This document shows, piece after piece, positions 1 through 10,497 of a DNA stretch of 64,000 nt. The DNA is from Limnephilus marmoratus (taxonomy: Eukaryota > Arthropoda > Insecta > Trichoptera > Limnephilidae). Location: assembly GCA_917880885.1 (NCBI GenBank), contig OU862908.1:49869819-49933818 (forward strand), in the 5' to 3' direction. Numbering within the stretch: position 1 is the first letter of the stretch; the number at the start of each line of letters is the position of its first letter. The notes under the pieces were generated by a model. The model was given only the letters and a program-made list of their open reading frames with translations, was not told where the DNA came from and did no database searches. The position numbers and the translations under genes are program-made.

Positions 1-142
1 GATGTGTAACTTATATTTAAAATTATTATATTTATAGAGGTAGAAACTTCATTTCTTGATGCCTTATTCTCTAAAAACTGATTTTTCTCCGAAAACCTAC
101 TCGATCAATCTATTTTTACTAAGAGTAAAAGCTGTCTATTTC

Positions 143-564
143 TTAAGGGCCCGCTACCCGAATTACTACCGATTTTTTACATATTTTCCTTTAACACGTC
201 AAGTTTTAAAGCTCTTAAAAAAATATATGTTATTCTTGAAGATAATATCTAGACATTGCCCGCGCCGAAACCCAAATTATATAAAATTCTCACTTTAGAA
301 AAAAATCGCAAAAATTATTATAAACAAGTTTGTTTCAGTTATTTTACAAGTTACATGTATGAAAAAATCACAGTGTTTCTTTAAATGCTATTTAAGACAA
401 TACCCGCGAGATTTTTGCTCTATTTTAAACGAGTCGTGTGTTATTAAACATTTTCGCAATTTTCGCATCGATTTTGTCGCTGTAAATGTTAGCGCTCTCC
501 TCTAAGATTCGTAATTTCGTATCTCTCCATCTTCTTCTTTTCGGGCCCGGTTGCGGAGCCTTAA
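143..564 (+). mobile_element. TTAA-flanked MITE, family 1, copy A
   Basis: About 422 bp bounded by TTAA at both ends (143-146 and 561-564). The inverted ends TTAAGGGCCCGCTACCCG and TTAAGGCTCCGCAACCGG match at 14 of 18 positions. The whole element reappears in reverse orientation at 26593-27027 with the same limits, which defines a family. A TTAA target is shared by the piggyBac and Kolobok superfamilies; there is no coding content to choose between them. Confidence 0.75.
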
Positions 565-1346
565 GCTCCCTAGAAAGTTACTTAGGAGTGAGTTCCTAAA
601 GGCAAATCTAAATTCGGAATTTCAGATTATCCTTCTCATGACAAATAGTTGTAGTACCAAGAAATATTTATTTCACAAGAAATTCACAATTGAATCTTCT
701 CTTCCTAGAGAAATTTCCTTGTGAAAGTAAATGGAACGAATATCATGTTTCACGCAGTGTCACTTTCCCAATTCTGAAAAGTTACAGAATTTATCCAAGT
801 ATTTTATTAATCATTCTTTTCAACTCGATCACTCGGCACGTCACCCACATGATGCCCAAGACATTGTTATTATTTCTGGGTACCCATTAACTCCTATTAA
901 ACAGAGAGTAATAAAATTTTAAATCGTAGGCGTAGGATCAAATAGCCTGTAGCAATAAAGCACACTCTATAAAATCTGGATGTAAAAATTTCTCACAAAA
1001 TAATTTGTACCCTTCAAAATCTACTTAAATTTATTATTAAGTAAAACAAAACATTATTTTTCGTCCTTGTTTACTCATAATTATCATGGGGTAATTTATG
1101 ACCGGTTCGGCATTTCCACAGTGAGTTTTAATTCTCTTTTCCAGAGAATGAAAGATTTTCATGACAGTGACCTAGGATTTTTCCACTACAACATTTTAAA
1201 TATTATTTTGGAAAATATTTTTATGCAAAAAGTTTAAGACGATAATATGCCCTTTCCTTGTGAAGTTAAACATTGAATGTGTCCTTATTATTTGAGAAGT
1301 GTAGATATAAATTACAAGGAAAAATTATTATTGACGGTCCTTTTTA
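565..1346. other. No feature recognised
   Basis: AT-rich sequence lying upstream of the visible TkR exons. It has short chance reading frames only and no splice-flanked coding stretch or repeat I can name. Confidence 0.5.
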
Positions 1347-1700
1347 AACGACTTCAAAAAGAGGAGGTTCTCAATTCGACTGTATTTTTTTTTTTAATGT
1401 TTGTTACCTCAGAACTTTCGACTGGGTGAACCGATATTGATGATTCTTTTTTTATTTGAAAGCTGGTTCTTTCCATGTGGTCCCATTTTTATTTGGTCCA
1501 GTTCTGACAATGGCATCCATGAGAAAATCATATAAGTCTTAAATTTGCATCAAGTATGTGCGAAACAAATGGACGAATAACTCAATATCACGCCAACCGA
1601 TTTCGATGATTCTTTTTTTATTGGAAAGGATGTACTTCAAGGGTATTTTGATGAGAGTTTGGTTAGGTTCTGATTATGGAATCCATGACAAAGTAACGGA
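1347..1700 (+). repeat. Interspersed repeat of a type common in Lepidoptera, with internal duplication
   Basis: It begins CGACTTCAAAAAGAGGAGG and carries the phrase AACCGATTTCGATGATTCTT, wording I recall from a very abundant lepidopteran repeat. A block starting ACCGATATTGATGATTC (about 1430) returns at about 1597 as ACCGATTTCGATGATTC, followed by similar text (CTG...ATGG-ATCCATGA), so the unit is near 167 bp. The short reading frame across it is not a gene. Confidence 0.55.
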
Positions 1701-1790
1701 ACTCTCCAATTCTGAAGAACAAATTTACGATACTCGGCCGAATCTTAATCGAATCAGTCAGTGTACTTCAGATTCACTAAAAATCAAAAA

Positions 1791-2146
1791 ATAAACAAAA
1801 ATTTTAACAAAACTAAAAAACGACTTCAAATATGCACTAAAAAGTAACAAAATAATTTCGTATTCTTCTACAACTTTATAACCAACTTACCTTTTCTACT
1901 CATCAATATGTAGGTACGATTGTTATTTTTGGAGTCGGTGTCAACCAAGGTACCCGCGGCCCGGCGTGTTCACTTGACAGCTCCTCTCCCGCCGACACCG
2001 ACTCCAAAAATAACAATCGTACGTACATATTGATGAGTAGAAAAGGTAAGTTGATTATAAAGTTGTAGAAGAATACGAAATTATTTTTTTTACTTTTTAG
2101 TGCATTTTTTTAAGTCGTTTTTTGTTTGGTTAAAATTTTTGTTTAT
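1791..2146. repeat. Foldback element (long inverted repeat, GC-rich loop)
   Basis: Left arm 1791-1942 and right arm 1994-2146 are near-complementary over about 150 bp; both contain, in opposite senses, TACTCATCAATATGTA-like and GGAGTCGGTGTC text. A 51-bp GC-rich loop (1943-1993) separates them. The CGACTT words in the arms resemble the repeat just upstream, so the two may be related. Non-coding. Confidence 0.8.
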
Positions 2147-2263
2147 TCATTAAATACACGAATGATTGATTTCTAGTAGAGAAAATTACTAATCTATTGT
2201 TTGATTAACCCCATAGCGTTATAGTTAATGTTTGCTTATGACTTTAAGTCAACAGGCCTCCTA

Positions 2264-2675
2264 TTTGGGAGGCGGGTATGGGTACCGCTGTCGAGAACCT
2301 TTTATTGGATAACCAACACCTCTGAATTCTGGTTCATGGGGTGAGGTTTGTTCAGGTCTTAGCGGCCGATGCGTCTGCTCACCTGCTGCATGGTGGGCAG
2401 GATCGAGAGAGGTTGATGGAGGTCTTTTATCCTCTCCAGCCAGAATTTCTAGACCCATCGCTTTGCAAAACAGGGATGGATTCATACATCCATCGCTCCT
2501 GTAAACACTGACCCCCCCGGATTCCTACTCACCCCTCATATCTATTTCATTCCCGGAACTTCCTCTCCTTCCTTTCCTTAAAAAAATCCTCCCACACAGC
2601 ATCCACTAAGACGACACAGACCCTGAGGGAAATTATTTTCCTCAGGGCCTCCTACATGAAACTAATGTAAAAAAA
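2264..2675 (+). mobile_element. Jockey-derived non-autonomous retroelement
   Basis: It opens with the module TTTGGGAGGCGGGTATGG, seen also at 30628 and, reversed, at 47515. It ends with the same 3' tail as the jockey LINE at 13931-16533: CACACAGCATCC, a CCCTGAGG/CCTCAGGG hairpin, and ATGTAAAAAAA. No RT coding sequence lies between, so it is a short head-plus-tail derivative that presumably used the LINE's enzyme. The two frames that cross it show no domain. Confidence 0.65.
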
Positions 2676-2834
2676 CGTTGTGAGCCCGTCTACAATAATT
2701 ATACTTTGATCAGCAAAAAAAAAAAATTCACAAATGCACGTCTTAAAATAATATAAAATAAAAATTAAAAAATATAAATAAAATAAATGGTAAGAAATCT
2801 GCGTAAAAGCCAATTTCAAATATTTTTTCACACA

Positions 2835-2915
2835 GCAGCAGAAATTGAATCGGCAACCTCTAAATCTGGGGTCAGAGATCTTACACCTGTGTCACAGAGG
2901 TCACCGTGCTGTATT
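2835..2915 (-). repeat. tRNA-like SINE remnant
   Basis: Read on the minus strand it has an A-box-like stretch followed about 40 bases later by GGTTGCCGATTCAA, close to a B box. This fits a decayed tRNA-derived SINE head. No cloverleaf can be drawn, so it is not a functional tRNA. Confidence 0.3.
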
Positions 2916-3436
2916 CACGCTACTCATTCTGTAGAATTATTCTCAAAATGGCCATAGAAACTTTGGCAATTCATCACAATTATTATATTGAACCAATGAT
3001 GAGATTTATGTTGGATACCTGAGTAGGTACTCAAACAAATTGAATTCTTCCAAATTCGAAAAGAAATTTATGGATTTAGTTGATTCGTTCATTCAAATTC
3101 TAGATACCTAAGCAACTAAAGCAAAATTACCTTTTACGTGGAAACATTAATCTGTAGCTCATTCAATAGTTAATCGGTTTAATTCAGCTGAGAAAATTTT
3201 GGCAGTTTCTCCGTGCCTACTTTATAACTTTGTTAATCTGCCAACATTTAAGACCTTTAAACATTGTTAAAAACACAACATTAAATAAATTAATAAAATG
3301 CTGGCCACAAATCATTGGAAAGGTGAGACGTTTGAATGTATTATATTATAATGTATTATATGCACATACAATCATAATTTTTTTTGGGATTTTCCCAAAA
3401 TATGCCCAAAATACTGAGTGCGCACCTTATATGCGC

Positions 3437-3915
3437 GTTTATATGAAAATTTTATTTGTCTCATTAGTTCGTAGCCAATTAGAATATAATTGAGTCATTT
3501 GGTCACTTCACCATAAAACTCATTCAAAAATGTCGAGAGAAATCGACGAAATTTTCTACAATTTATTAATTTTAAGTTACAAAAGTGTATTTAATTTGTT
3601 CTAAGGGGTCATTCCTCGCATACATAGTTTATCAAACAAATATACAAATGTTATCGACATTTTAATGTAATAATTTTTATGTATAAAACATTTTTTTTCA
3701 ACGTATAATTTCTGATAATTTCGGTTAATTATTGTTATCATATTATTTTCTTCAAATTCGTCCAATTGTAAACCATTATAATGTAAGAAATTATAATTCG
3801 TACAAATATATTTGAATTAACCTATAATTTATTACTAATCCCTGTGCAAAAAAATGTAAGCATTATGTACCTACCCATTGTAAAAGCCCCATGAGTGTAA
3901 AAAAGAATAAAAAAA
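3437..3915 (+). pseudogene. Non-LTR retrotransposon remnant: RT C-terminal end and A-rich tail
   Basis: The frame from 3437 reads KILFVSLVRSQLEYN, stop, VIWSLHHKTHSKM, then IDEIFYNLL. This matches the conserved LVRSHLEYN...W region after the RT domain in the element at 52138-54620 (there LVRSHLEYNSPIW). An in-frame stop and decay follow, and a poly-A-like run sits near 3900-3920. It lies upstream of the receptor's first coding exon. Confidence 0.6.
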
Positions 3916-4207
3916 AAACTTTTTTTTATCTATTCAGTACCCACTACACAATATAAGTAAATTCATAATATAATGGAAGGGTAGTAAAAAAAAAACCTGA
4001 GATGTAAAATTATCATATAAATACCACGTAAACCTTATTAAAAAAAAAATAAAAAAGTAGTACATTTATAAAGTTCCTTTAAAAAAGATTTATCTGTACA
4101 CAACATGTTAAAAAATATATATCTGCGCTTTAGACGACCGAACATATACATACATAATGTTTGTACATGTCAATAATTTTGTTTTTTTTTTGTTTTTGTT
4201 TCAGACC

Positions 4208-4358
4208 ATGACCTATCACCGTTCGAACAGTTCAATAACTACGCCAATCGATGTAACAGAGGTATCGCTGTTAGCCGATTTCTTCTTTAATCGATCTCTT
4301 CTCAACAACATCCATGATAGGAGCAATAATTCGAGTATTGACTGGAATCGGGAATACG
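4208..4358 (+). CDS. TkR99D: TkR coding exon 1: start codon and extracellular N-terminus
   Basis: A T-rich tract ending TTTCAG (acceptor, to 4204) is followed by ACCATG. I take ATG 4208 as the start because it lies just inside the exon and the in-frame ATG at 4157 is in the intron. The exon codes residues 1-50 plus one base and ends at a GTAAGC donor (4359). It holds sequons at NSS, NRS and the NNSS cluster, as expected for a glycosylated GPCR N-terminus. It has no signal-peptide-like stretch, which is usual for this family. The acceptor directly before the ATG implies an upstream 5' UTR exon that I cannot locate. Confidence 0.8.
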
Positions 4359-5101
4359 GTAAGCTATTTTAAATTTATAATTAAATTTATAATCTAATTT
4401 ATTTATCTGAAAACGTGGTTAAAATATGCACAGTTTTCACACATTTATTTTAATGCATATTGTATTTTATTTAAAAATCAATGCTACTTACAAAAAGTTA
4501 ATTTTTTTGTTTTACAAAACTGTCCAAATCAAGAGAGAAATGGTTTCTCGTTTTTGGGCAGTAGCGCCATTATAGTTAACAGGTGTGGATAATTGGGGTC
4601 ATCAAAAGATCCTGTTTCTCCATTGAGACTAAGCCCAGGAATAAATTTGTTATTAAAACAGTTTTGATTTTTATGTACACATAGCATGACCGTCCTGAGA
4701 TGAAATGGCAACCCTCATGCGGGTCTTAAAATAAGAACATAAAAAAAAAATGCTCGAAGCGCGTCGCAGTCCTTTGAAAAGAGTTAATGTTTCCGAGCAA
4801 TACGTCGGCAGTAAATGCAAGTTTCCGACGTTTATACGTGTATTTTCTGTATGCACGTTAAGAGCGATGAAATTAAAACACATGCAACATAGAGCAAAAA
4901 GTACACTCGCTTTTAATCAGACGCCCTTCAGCTAGCGAGATGCTTGATGCGGTTTTAAGTAACGCTCCACTGTAAGCTTTCTTTTCTCGTATTTCACATA
5001 AACGACGCACGTTTCTGAAAGATTGGTTATAGAGGAGATGTCAGCGGTCGGAGGTTGTTATAAATTAATACAAGTAAGCAGGGTTTTAATTAATTTCACA
5101 G
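4359..5101 (+). other. TkR intron 1
   Basis: Phase 1 intron of 743 bp with GTAAGC and CACAG ends. The part around 4700-4960 is less AT-rich and has short open stretches on both strands (4750-4935 +, 4671-4883 -), but neither resembles a known protein. Confidence 0.8.
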
Positions 5102-5304
5102 AGAGTTTGTACGATGTGCCAGCCGGGCTGATAGCTCTGTTGTCCTTCTTCTACGGGAGCATCTCCATAGTGGCAGTTGTGGGCAACTCCCTTGTGATGT
5201 GGATCGTGGCCACCTCTCGACGTATGCAAAACGTCACCAACTGCTTCATCGCCAATCTCGCACTGGCGGATATCGTCATTGGACTCTTCGCCATACCATT
5301 CCAG
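5102..5304 (+). CDS. TkR99D: TkR coding exon 2: TM1, ICL1 and TM2
   Basis: The acceptor TTTCACAG ends at 5101 and the donor CAG-GTAAAT is at 5305. The split codon 51 (G|AG) gives Glu. Residues 52-118 begin SLYDVPAG and contain TM1 with the conserved Asn (VVGNSLVMWIV), a basic ICL1 (TSRRMQNVTN) and TM2 with the conserved Asp (NLALADIVIGLF). The exon ends IPFQ, in phase 0. It is clearly richer in G+C than its intron flanks, as a coding exon should be. Confidence 0.92.
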
Positions 5305-6090
5305 GTAAATATAAAATCTTTTTTTATTTCTTCAACAATCGCAATTTCACTTTGTGGTCATCACTTTGCATAAACCACTTATGCAATCAAACTAATCAAC
5401 ATGATTCGAAACCAATGGTTTCTTCCTCTGGATATAATGAAAATTCTTTTTGTTTATGTCTCAAGTGTTTTTATTTTATACCTACTTACAATTTACAAAT
5501 ACTGTTCAAAAATATGTTTTAAATATTCCGTTATTAATTCAGACTTGTAAATGCTTAAAAAATGTTTGAAAACACAGCTTTAAAATGATAATTAAAAATA
5601 TATAAAAAAAATATCTAAAGAAATCCCGGGTTATGAATATCCTGAAAATATTTGAAAATCTATTACCATCATACAATGCGAAAATTTATCTTCTGTCGTG
5701 ATGGAGGACTTGGCCAGCCGACGAAATGAGCTCACAAAACCTTGTTTCCCAACCCAACATATTTGCCGACTCCACCACTAGCAATAGTTACCAACAGTTT
5801 AGAAGTACAATTCAAAAACACTGGTCAATAAAAGCTCATTATTCAAACATTTTAGAGACAAACCACCTGAAGTGTGATTTCACGTTTTTGTAAATTTTTC
5901 TCAAGAAGTCTGTAATGTCCTCCATGGCTGGAGGTGGATAATATTTTACAATGGTAAGTTAGATAATTTGAACAAAGAAGACTTAACTGGTATAAAAAAT
6001 TTAAATACGGCAATTTAAACAAGTTCCAAGACAAATAAATAAGTAAAGTTAAAAAAAGTTAAGGAGTATTGCAACCAGTTCCTAAATTTA
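5305..6090. other. Start of TkR intron 2, no feature recognised
   Basis: AT-rich intron. A stretch near 5695-5830 is less AT-rich, but I see no repeat partner for it in the window and no domain. Confidence 0.5.
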
Positions 6091-6428
6091 CAGGGCGTTA
6101 AGGGAAGTTCTTGACTTACTTTAACAAGTGATTCCTGACATTATTTGGAGTAAAAAATGTTCATGAAATTGAAACTTCCGGTCGCATTTTAGATTTCTTT
6201 TTAAACAAAAACATAAAAAAAATATGAAGTTGGGCGGTTACTCGGCCGGGTTACCAGTGATGACATGTGAAAGTTTTTTTATTTTATGTAAAAAAAAAGT
6301 TTTATTTTTATAATATTATGTCTAACCACAAAGTAATTGATACTCGTGAAAAAAAATTTATTTGACATATTTTTACTCCAAATTATGTCAGGAATCGCTG
6401 ACTAAAGTTAGTTAGTTTTAACACCCTG
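6091..6428. mobile_element. MITE with CAGGGYGTTA ends (family 3, copy A)
   Basis: About 338 bp. The left end, CAGGGCGTTAAGGGAAG..., and the complement of the right end, CAGGGTGTTAAAACTAA..., share about 65-70 bp of imperfect inverted repeat, including GATTCCTGACATNATTTGG in both. A TA lies outside each end. A second, interrupted copy is at 26318-29135. No coding content; superfamily not assigned. Confidence 0.7.
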
Positions 6429-7105
6429 TATACATAATATATCTTCAAAGTCTACAGTTAGGTACACAGTACAAACGCATCTTAACAACAACTTTTTAAA
6501 AAGGAATTACAATTTTTAATTGTTTTTTATACTGAATATAGAATGGAAGTTACTCTTAGTATTGCACTGATGAAATTCTACCATTTAGAATTGAAAGTTA
6601 GTTGGTACAAATGGCTTCAGACGTGTTTTCTAACCAAGTCTTAAGAGCCCCACCTTAAACGTCTTCAACTCCTCTGTATCCTTAATTTCACAACATAACC
6701 CAATTTGGGCACAGATCAGACGGTTGGCAGCGGCTCCGTATTCACATAGAAATAATTAAAAACTTTAAAGGCATAATATATTTTTTAATATTAAAGCTAA
6801 GATTCATTTTACCAAAACAAACTACGTGGATACTCGATATACGTGTAGGTTGATGTAGACATCCAAAAGCAAGCTTTGAAAAAGTGTTTTAATACAGGTA
6901 TGAATTTCCAATAAAAGAAGCCCTCTAATACAAACACTTATTTTCTCACATTTTTTTATAACGAGTTTCGCAAACATTAAAGACGTATCAAAGCTTTATA
7001 ATGTAAGTAAAAATCTCTTGCTGTCAACTTAAAATAATATTTTGTTACTTGTAGAACTACTTGCGCAACAACTTACGATACTCAACAATAAATACTGCCT
7101 TTGCT
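6429..7105. other. No feature recognised (TkR intron 2)
   Basis: AT-rich intron DNA with a few GTAGGT/AAGTA words and no inverted repeat or coding stretch that I can support. Confidence 0.45.
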
Positions 7106-7111
7106 CTAAGT

Positions 7112-7320
7112 CAGGGCTCGGTAAACTTTTCAAAGGGCCAGATCGAAAAAAAATTAGGCTCGGCGGGCCAAGAAACTGATTCGTGGACACCTAGGTTAGC
7201 ATTTACCGAGCTTTTTCGGCCTCGGAGCCCTAGTAGACAGCCGTCAACTCCAGTTGCGTTCCAAAATAATCTGAAGGCATCGCAGGCAAAAAATTTTCCT
7301 GGTTCCAAATTCTAAAGTCA
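7112..7320. mobile_element. hAT-like terminal remnant
   Basis: The text CAGGGCTCGGTAAACTTTTC then AAAGGGCCAG closely resembles a common end of non-autonomous hAT elements. No matching opposite end or 8-bp duplication is clear, so only a fragment is claimed. The open frames on both strands here (7061-7315 +, 7111-7308 -) are not convincing genes. Confidence 0.3.
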
Positions 7321-10204
7321 AACCAAATAAATTTAATGATTAAATTATTATCTTCCGGAAAATCAGTTTCCAAGTAATAATTAAATTAATTTTAAAGGAT
7401 AAAATTTAAATATTGTGAAATATCGATCCAATGAAGAAGCACCGCAGGCGAATTTTTTTCCATATTTAGAGTGAAGCCAAAAAAATGCTTTCTTTTTATC
7501 ATCCTGAAACATCAAATAACACGTAAAAAATATTTGTTGTTTAGAAAGATTGATTCAAAATATTGAAGGCAATTTTTTTTACACAAAACCGTTTCCTGTT
7601 TTTCAAAGCCGAACGGAATTCGTTAAATACTTTATTTTAACATATATAGTTTGTCAAATAAGAGTAAAAAGTATTAAAAAATGGAACTATAAAATGAATA
7701 GGCTGGCAACACAAATTTATCTGTCAATCAATTGGCTCTATTCGTATAGTTATTTTCTTTTAAATTTGCTCTTAAAGTTTGAAAATGTTCATCAATCCAT
7801 TATTAGCTTGCAGGCTGGATTAAAGGTGAAGTAGGCCGGTTGACCGTAAGTTATAATGAAAAGTTCTGGAGATTAAATAACAATTATTGTTGATCACTCG
7901 GACGAGACATAATTACAAAGAGTGCGGTAAACCACATGTGCTAAAGCACATCACAGTTTGTTAATTAAGTGTTTCAAAGGTTGATGAACACAACAACATG
8001 TCACCCTTGTGATCAGGCACCGGATTAACTTGATTAAATCATTTTGCTGATGTCACATGACATGCGCCACTGTATTATGTAACTTTGTCGTATGAGTGTA
8101 AAAGGACTATATTTGTAGATAAACTGAATCTGCCACCGCCGAGATTTAAATACATAGCTTCCGTGTAGGAGAAAATACACGAACGTGAATATATTAAAGG
8201 AACAATGAAGACGTGAAGGCAATATTTAGGAATTCAGTTTCAGAATATTATGACTTTTAATGATCAAAACATATCGTTATCGTTTTATTTTGTGACGTTT
8301 ATTTTGCTTTTCTTTCAGCACGTGCTTTTACTTTCTAAAACTTGAAGGATTTTTGTTTCACGAAAACACAGGTAGATAGTAAGATATTTGAATTTCTGAT
8401 TTAAAATGAGACTTTTCGGCACCATAATAATATTGTACTTTGGAAAGTCTTTGCATATTCTTACTAAGCAGTTAGTTCAGATGTTTGTACGGTAACTTTC
8501 CAAAACTTGCTAGAATTACTCTTCCGAATAATCACATTTGCGTAGGTACCTACTTTAAAAGATTCTTCTCAAAATTTATCATTATTTTCTTTTATCTCTT
8601 TTTTCTATTGATTCGGAAACGGAATTCAAATTCAGAATAATGTGAAAGTTGAAAAAATGTTTTCTTGAAATTTTAGACTATATAACATTTTTCTTGAAAT
8701 TTTTGACTATATAACAATTTCCAGACATTTTGTTTTTAGAAGAGATTTATTTTATAATGTAAGTATCTTATTAATTTTTTTTAATTCGCTCCCGGTTTTA
8801 ACACATCCGTGTGCTTATAAACTTAAAATGGTTGGCAAACTCGGAATTGAATTGAAACTTGAATCCGTAAACGGTTCAGGCGTGGCCTAATTATTTTTTT
8901 TTTTTTCAAGTTTCTTACCACACATCACCTGTCTGAGAAAATTGACGTACCTACATGGACTTAAAACCTATCAGTGATTATTAAGTGGTGTGAAGCGGTT
9001 TTATTTTGATGTTTTATTCTACATAAACCTTTTACCATTTAGGGTATTACGTGGAGTGTGATAATAACTAAATGGTGAAAATGTAATACAATTAGGTACT
9101 TTATAAAACGGCGAGATAATAAACACATTTTTAATTAAAGCTAAAGAGCGGTAAAGATAAAAGTTGAAATCGTTATTTGGGGTATATAAAGAGGTATATC
9201 CAGGGGTAATATTTTCCGGAGCGGCAGGTTTGCCAATAAATCGATCAACGTTAATTGGAAGAATGGCGCGGAATACAAAATAAGACATCTTCTTCAATTT
9301 ATTTTAGGAAAACATAAAAAATATACACTTATATGAGTCTATAAAGTATATGAAAAAGAATATTTTTTATTTTTATTAAACTTAAATAGTTCCACTTCAT
9401 TGTGGTCTAAATGTACAATTTAATAATTATAAAATAAATCATAAACATACAATTTAACATTTTAATTAACGCTATCATTATTTCTAATATTTATTGCGTA
9501 ATAATGTACGTGATTTTTACACTTTTCTTTAAATACCCTATGAGGAATGTGTGTATAAAAAAATTACCTATGTAGAAAATAGGTACATTTTTTTACTGAG
9601 AATCGAGCTATACATTTGTAAACCCTTATTCAGTAAACAACTCGGTGTTTTAGTTTTTTTTTCTTCTTAGCACAATATTTTATTTTTATTATATTATTGA
9701 CGTAAGCATTTTCTGCATTGGTTATATGCTCGTATGAATTCATCGTCGTATTTTGGATTATTTTTAAGCTTTTTAAAGTTTTCAAAATAGTTGGGTGGTG
9801 GTACACTCCTCTCTTTTGAGCTGCAGGGAGTGAAGTCCCTGCATGCCCAGAAAGAAGTTCGTCGGGAATATCTTTTTGAACCGTCTTCAGTATGAAAGAG
9901 CACCCCGCCTCGTGAGGATTCCAGTTACTCCAGCCTACTGCTGACCAAGTAGTTGTATAAATTCTGAGTACTGAGTACGGGAATCCCAAAACACTCTGAC
10001 GGTTCGGTTACTTGTTGACATTTATCGTACTTTCGGTTACCAGTGATCATGCACTTTCTTTTCGAGGTGTTGAGTTTAAGTTTGTTAAATTTCAGTAATT
10101 TAAAAACATAATTAAGATCACCATTGATTTTCTTTCAATTATACTTTCATGATCTTTACCTTCACATGTTATTATGTTGTACTCGTTTATAAATTATTTA
10201 GAAA
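7321..10204. other. TkR intron 2, mostly unassigned
   Basis: No gene recognised. The only structure noted is a 30-bp direct duplication (TTTTCTTGAAATTTTAGACT-type unit) at 8659-8718. The minus-strand frames at 9019-9297 and 9630-9989 show no domain; the second overlaps a less AT-rich patch (9820-9960) that may be an old repeat. Confidence 0.45.
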
Positions 10205-10290
10205 ATATCCTCCACACAGCATCTTAGATGATATAGGCCCAGAGGGAAATTATTTTCCTTAGGGCCTCTGTGAGGACTTAATGTAACAAT
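10205..10290 (+). mobile_element. Jockey 3'-end fragment
   Basis: TCCTCCACACAGCATC, then the GGCCC...AGGGCC hairpin region and TTAATGTAACAATG match the last ~85 bp of the LINE at 13931-16533. It is 5'-truncated to the tail. The inner stem has decayed: one mismatch and one wobble. Confidence 0.7.
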
Positions 10291-10300
10291 GACTTAATGA

Positions 10301-10497
10301 CCGGTCAGTGGTTGAGTGGGCATAGCGCTTGGGTCCCACCCGAGCATCGCGTGTTCGATTCCTCGGCTGGCTAAGTCGTCCATCACAACACAAGCAACAT
10401 TTTCGGCTTTCTGTGGTGGTGGTAGGAGGTTTTCAAACATTGCTGGGTTATTCTTACCCCGGGAATGTTTGTCTTTCTTTTAAATAAAAAAAATACA
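10301..10497 (+). repeat. tRNA-derived SINE
   Basis: A-box-like GTGGTTGAGTGGGCATAG and B-box-like GTGTTCGATTCCTC lie about 35 bp apart, as in a tRNA-derived pol III promoter. A non-tRNA body follows, with an A-rich tail near 10482-10497. It abuts the jockey tail to its left; whether the two moved together or landed side by side cannot be told from one copy. Confidence 0.6.

Noticed and set aside
4157..4207. Upstream in-frame ATG at 4157 as the TkR start
   Set aside because: It lies before a T-rich tract and AG acceptor, so it is intronic; ATG 4208 is the first codon inside the exon.
4671..4935. Overlapping frames on both strands in TkR intron 1
   Set aside because: Less AT-rich patch without a domain, splice context or repeat partner.
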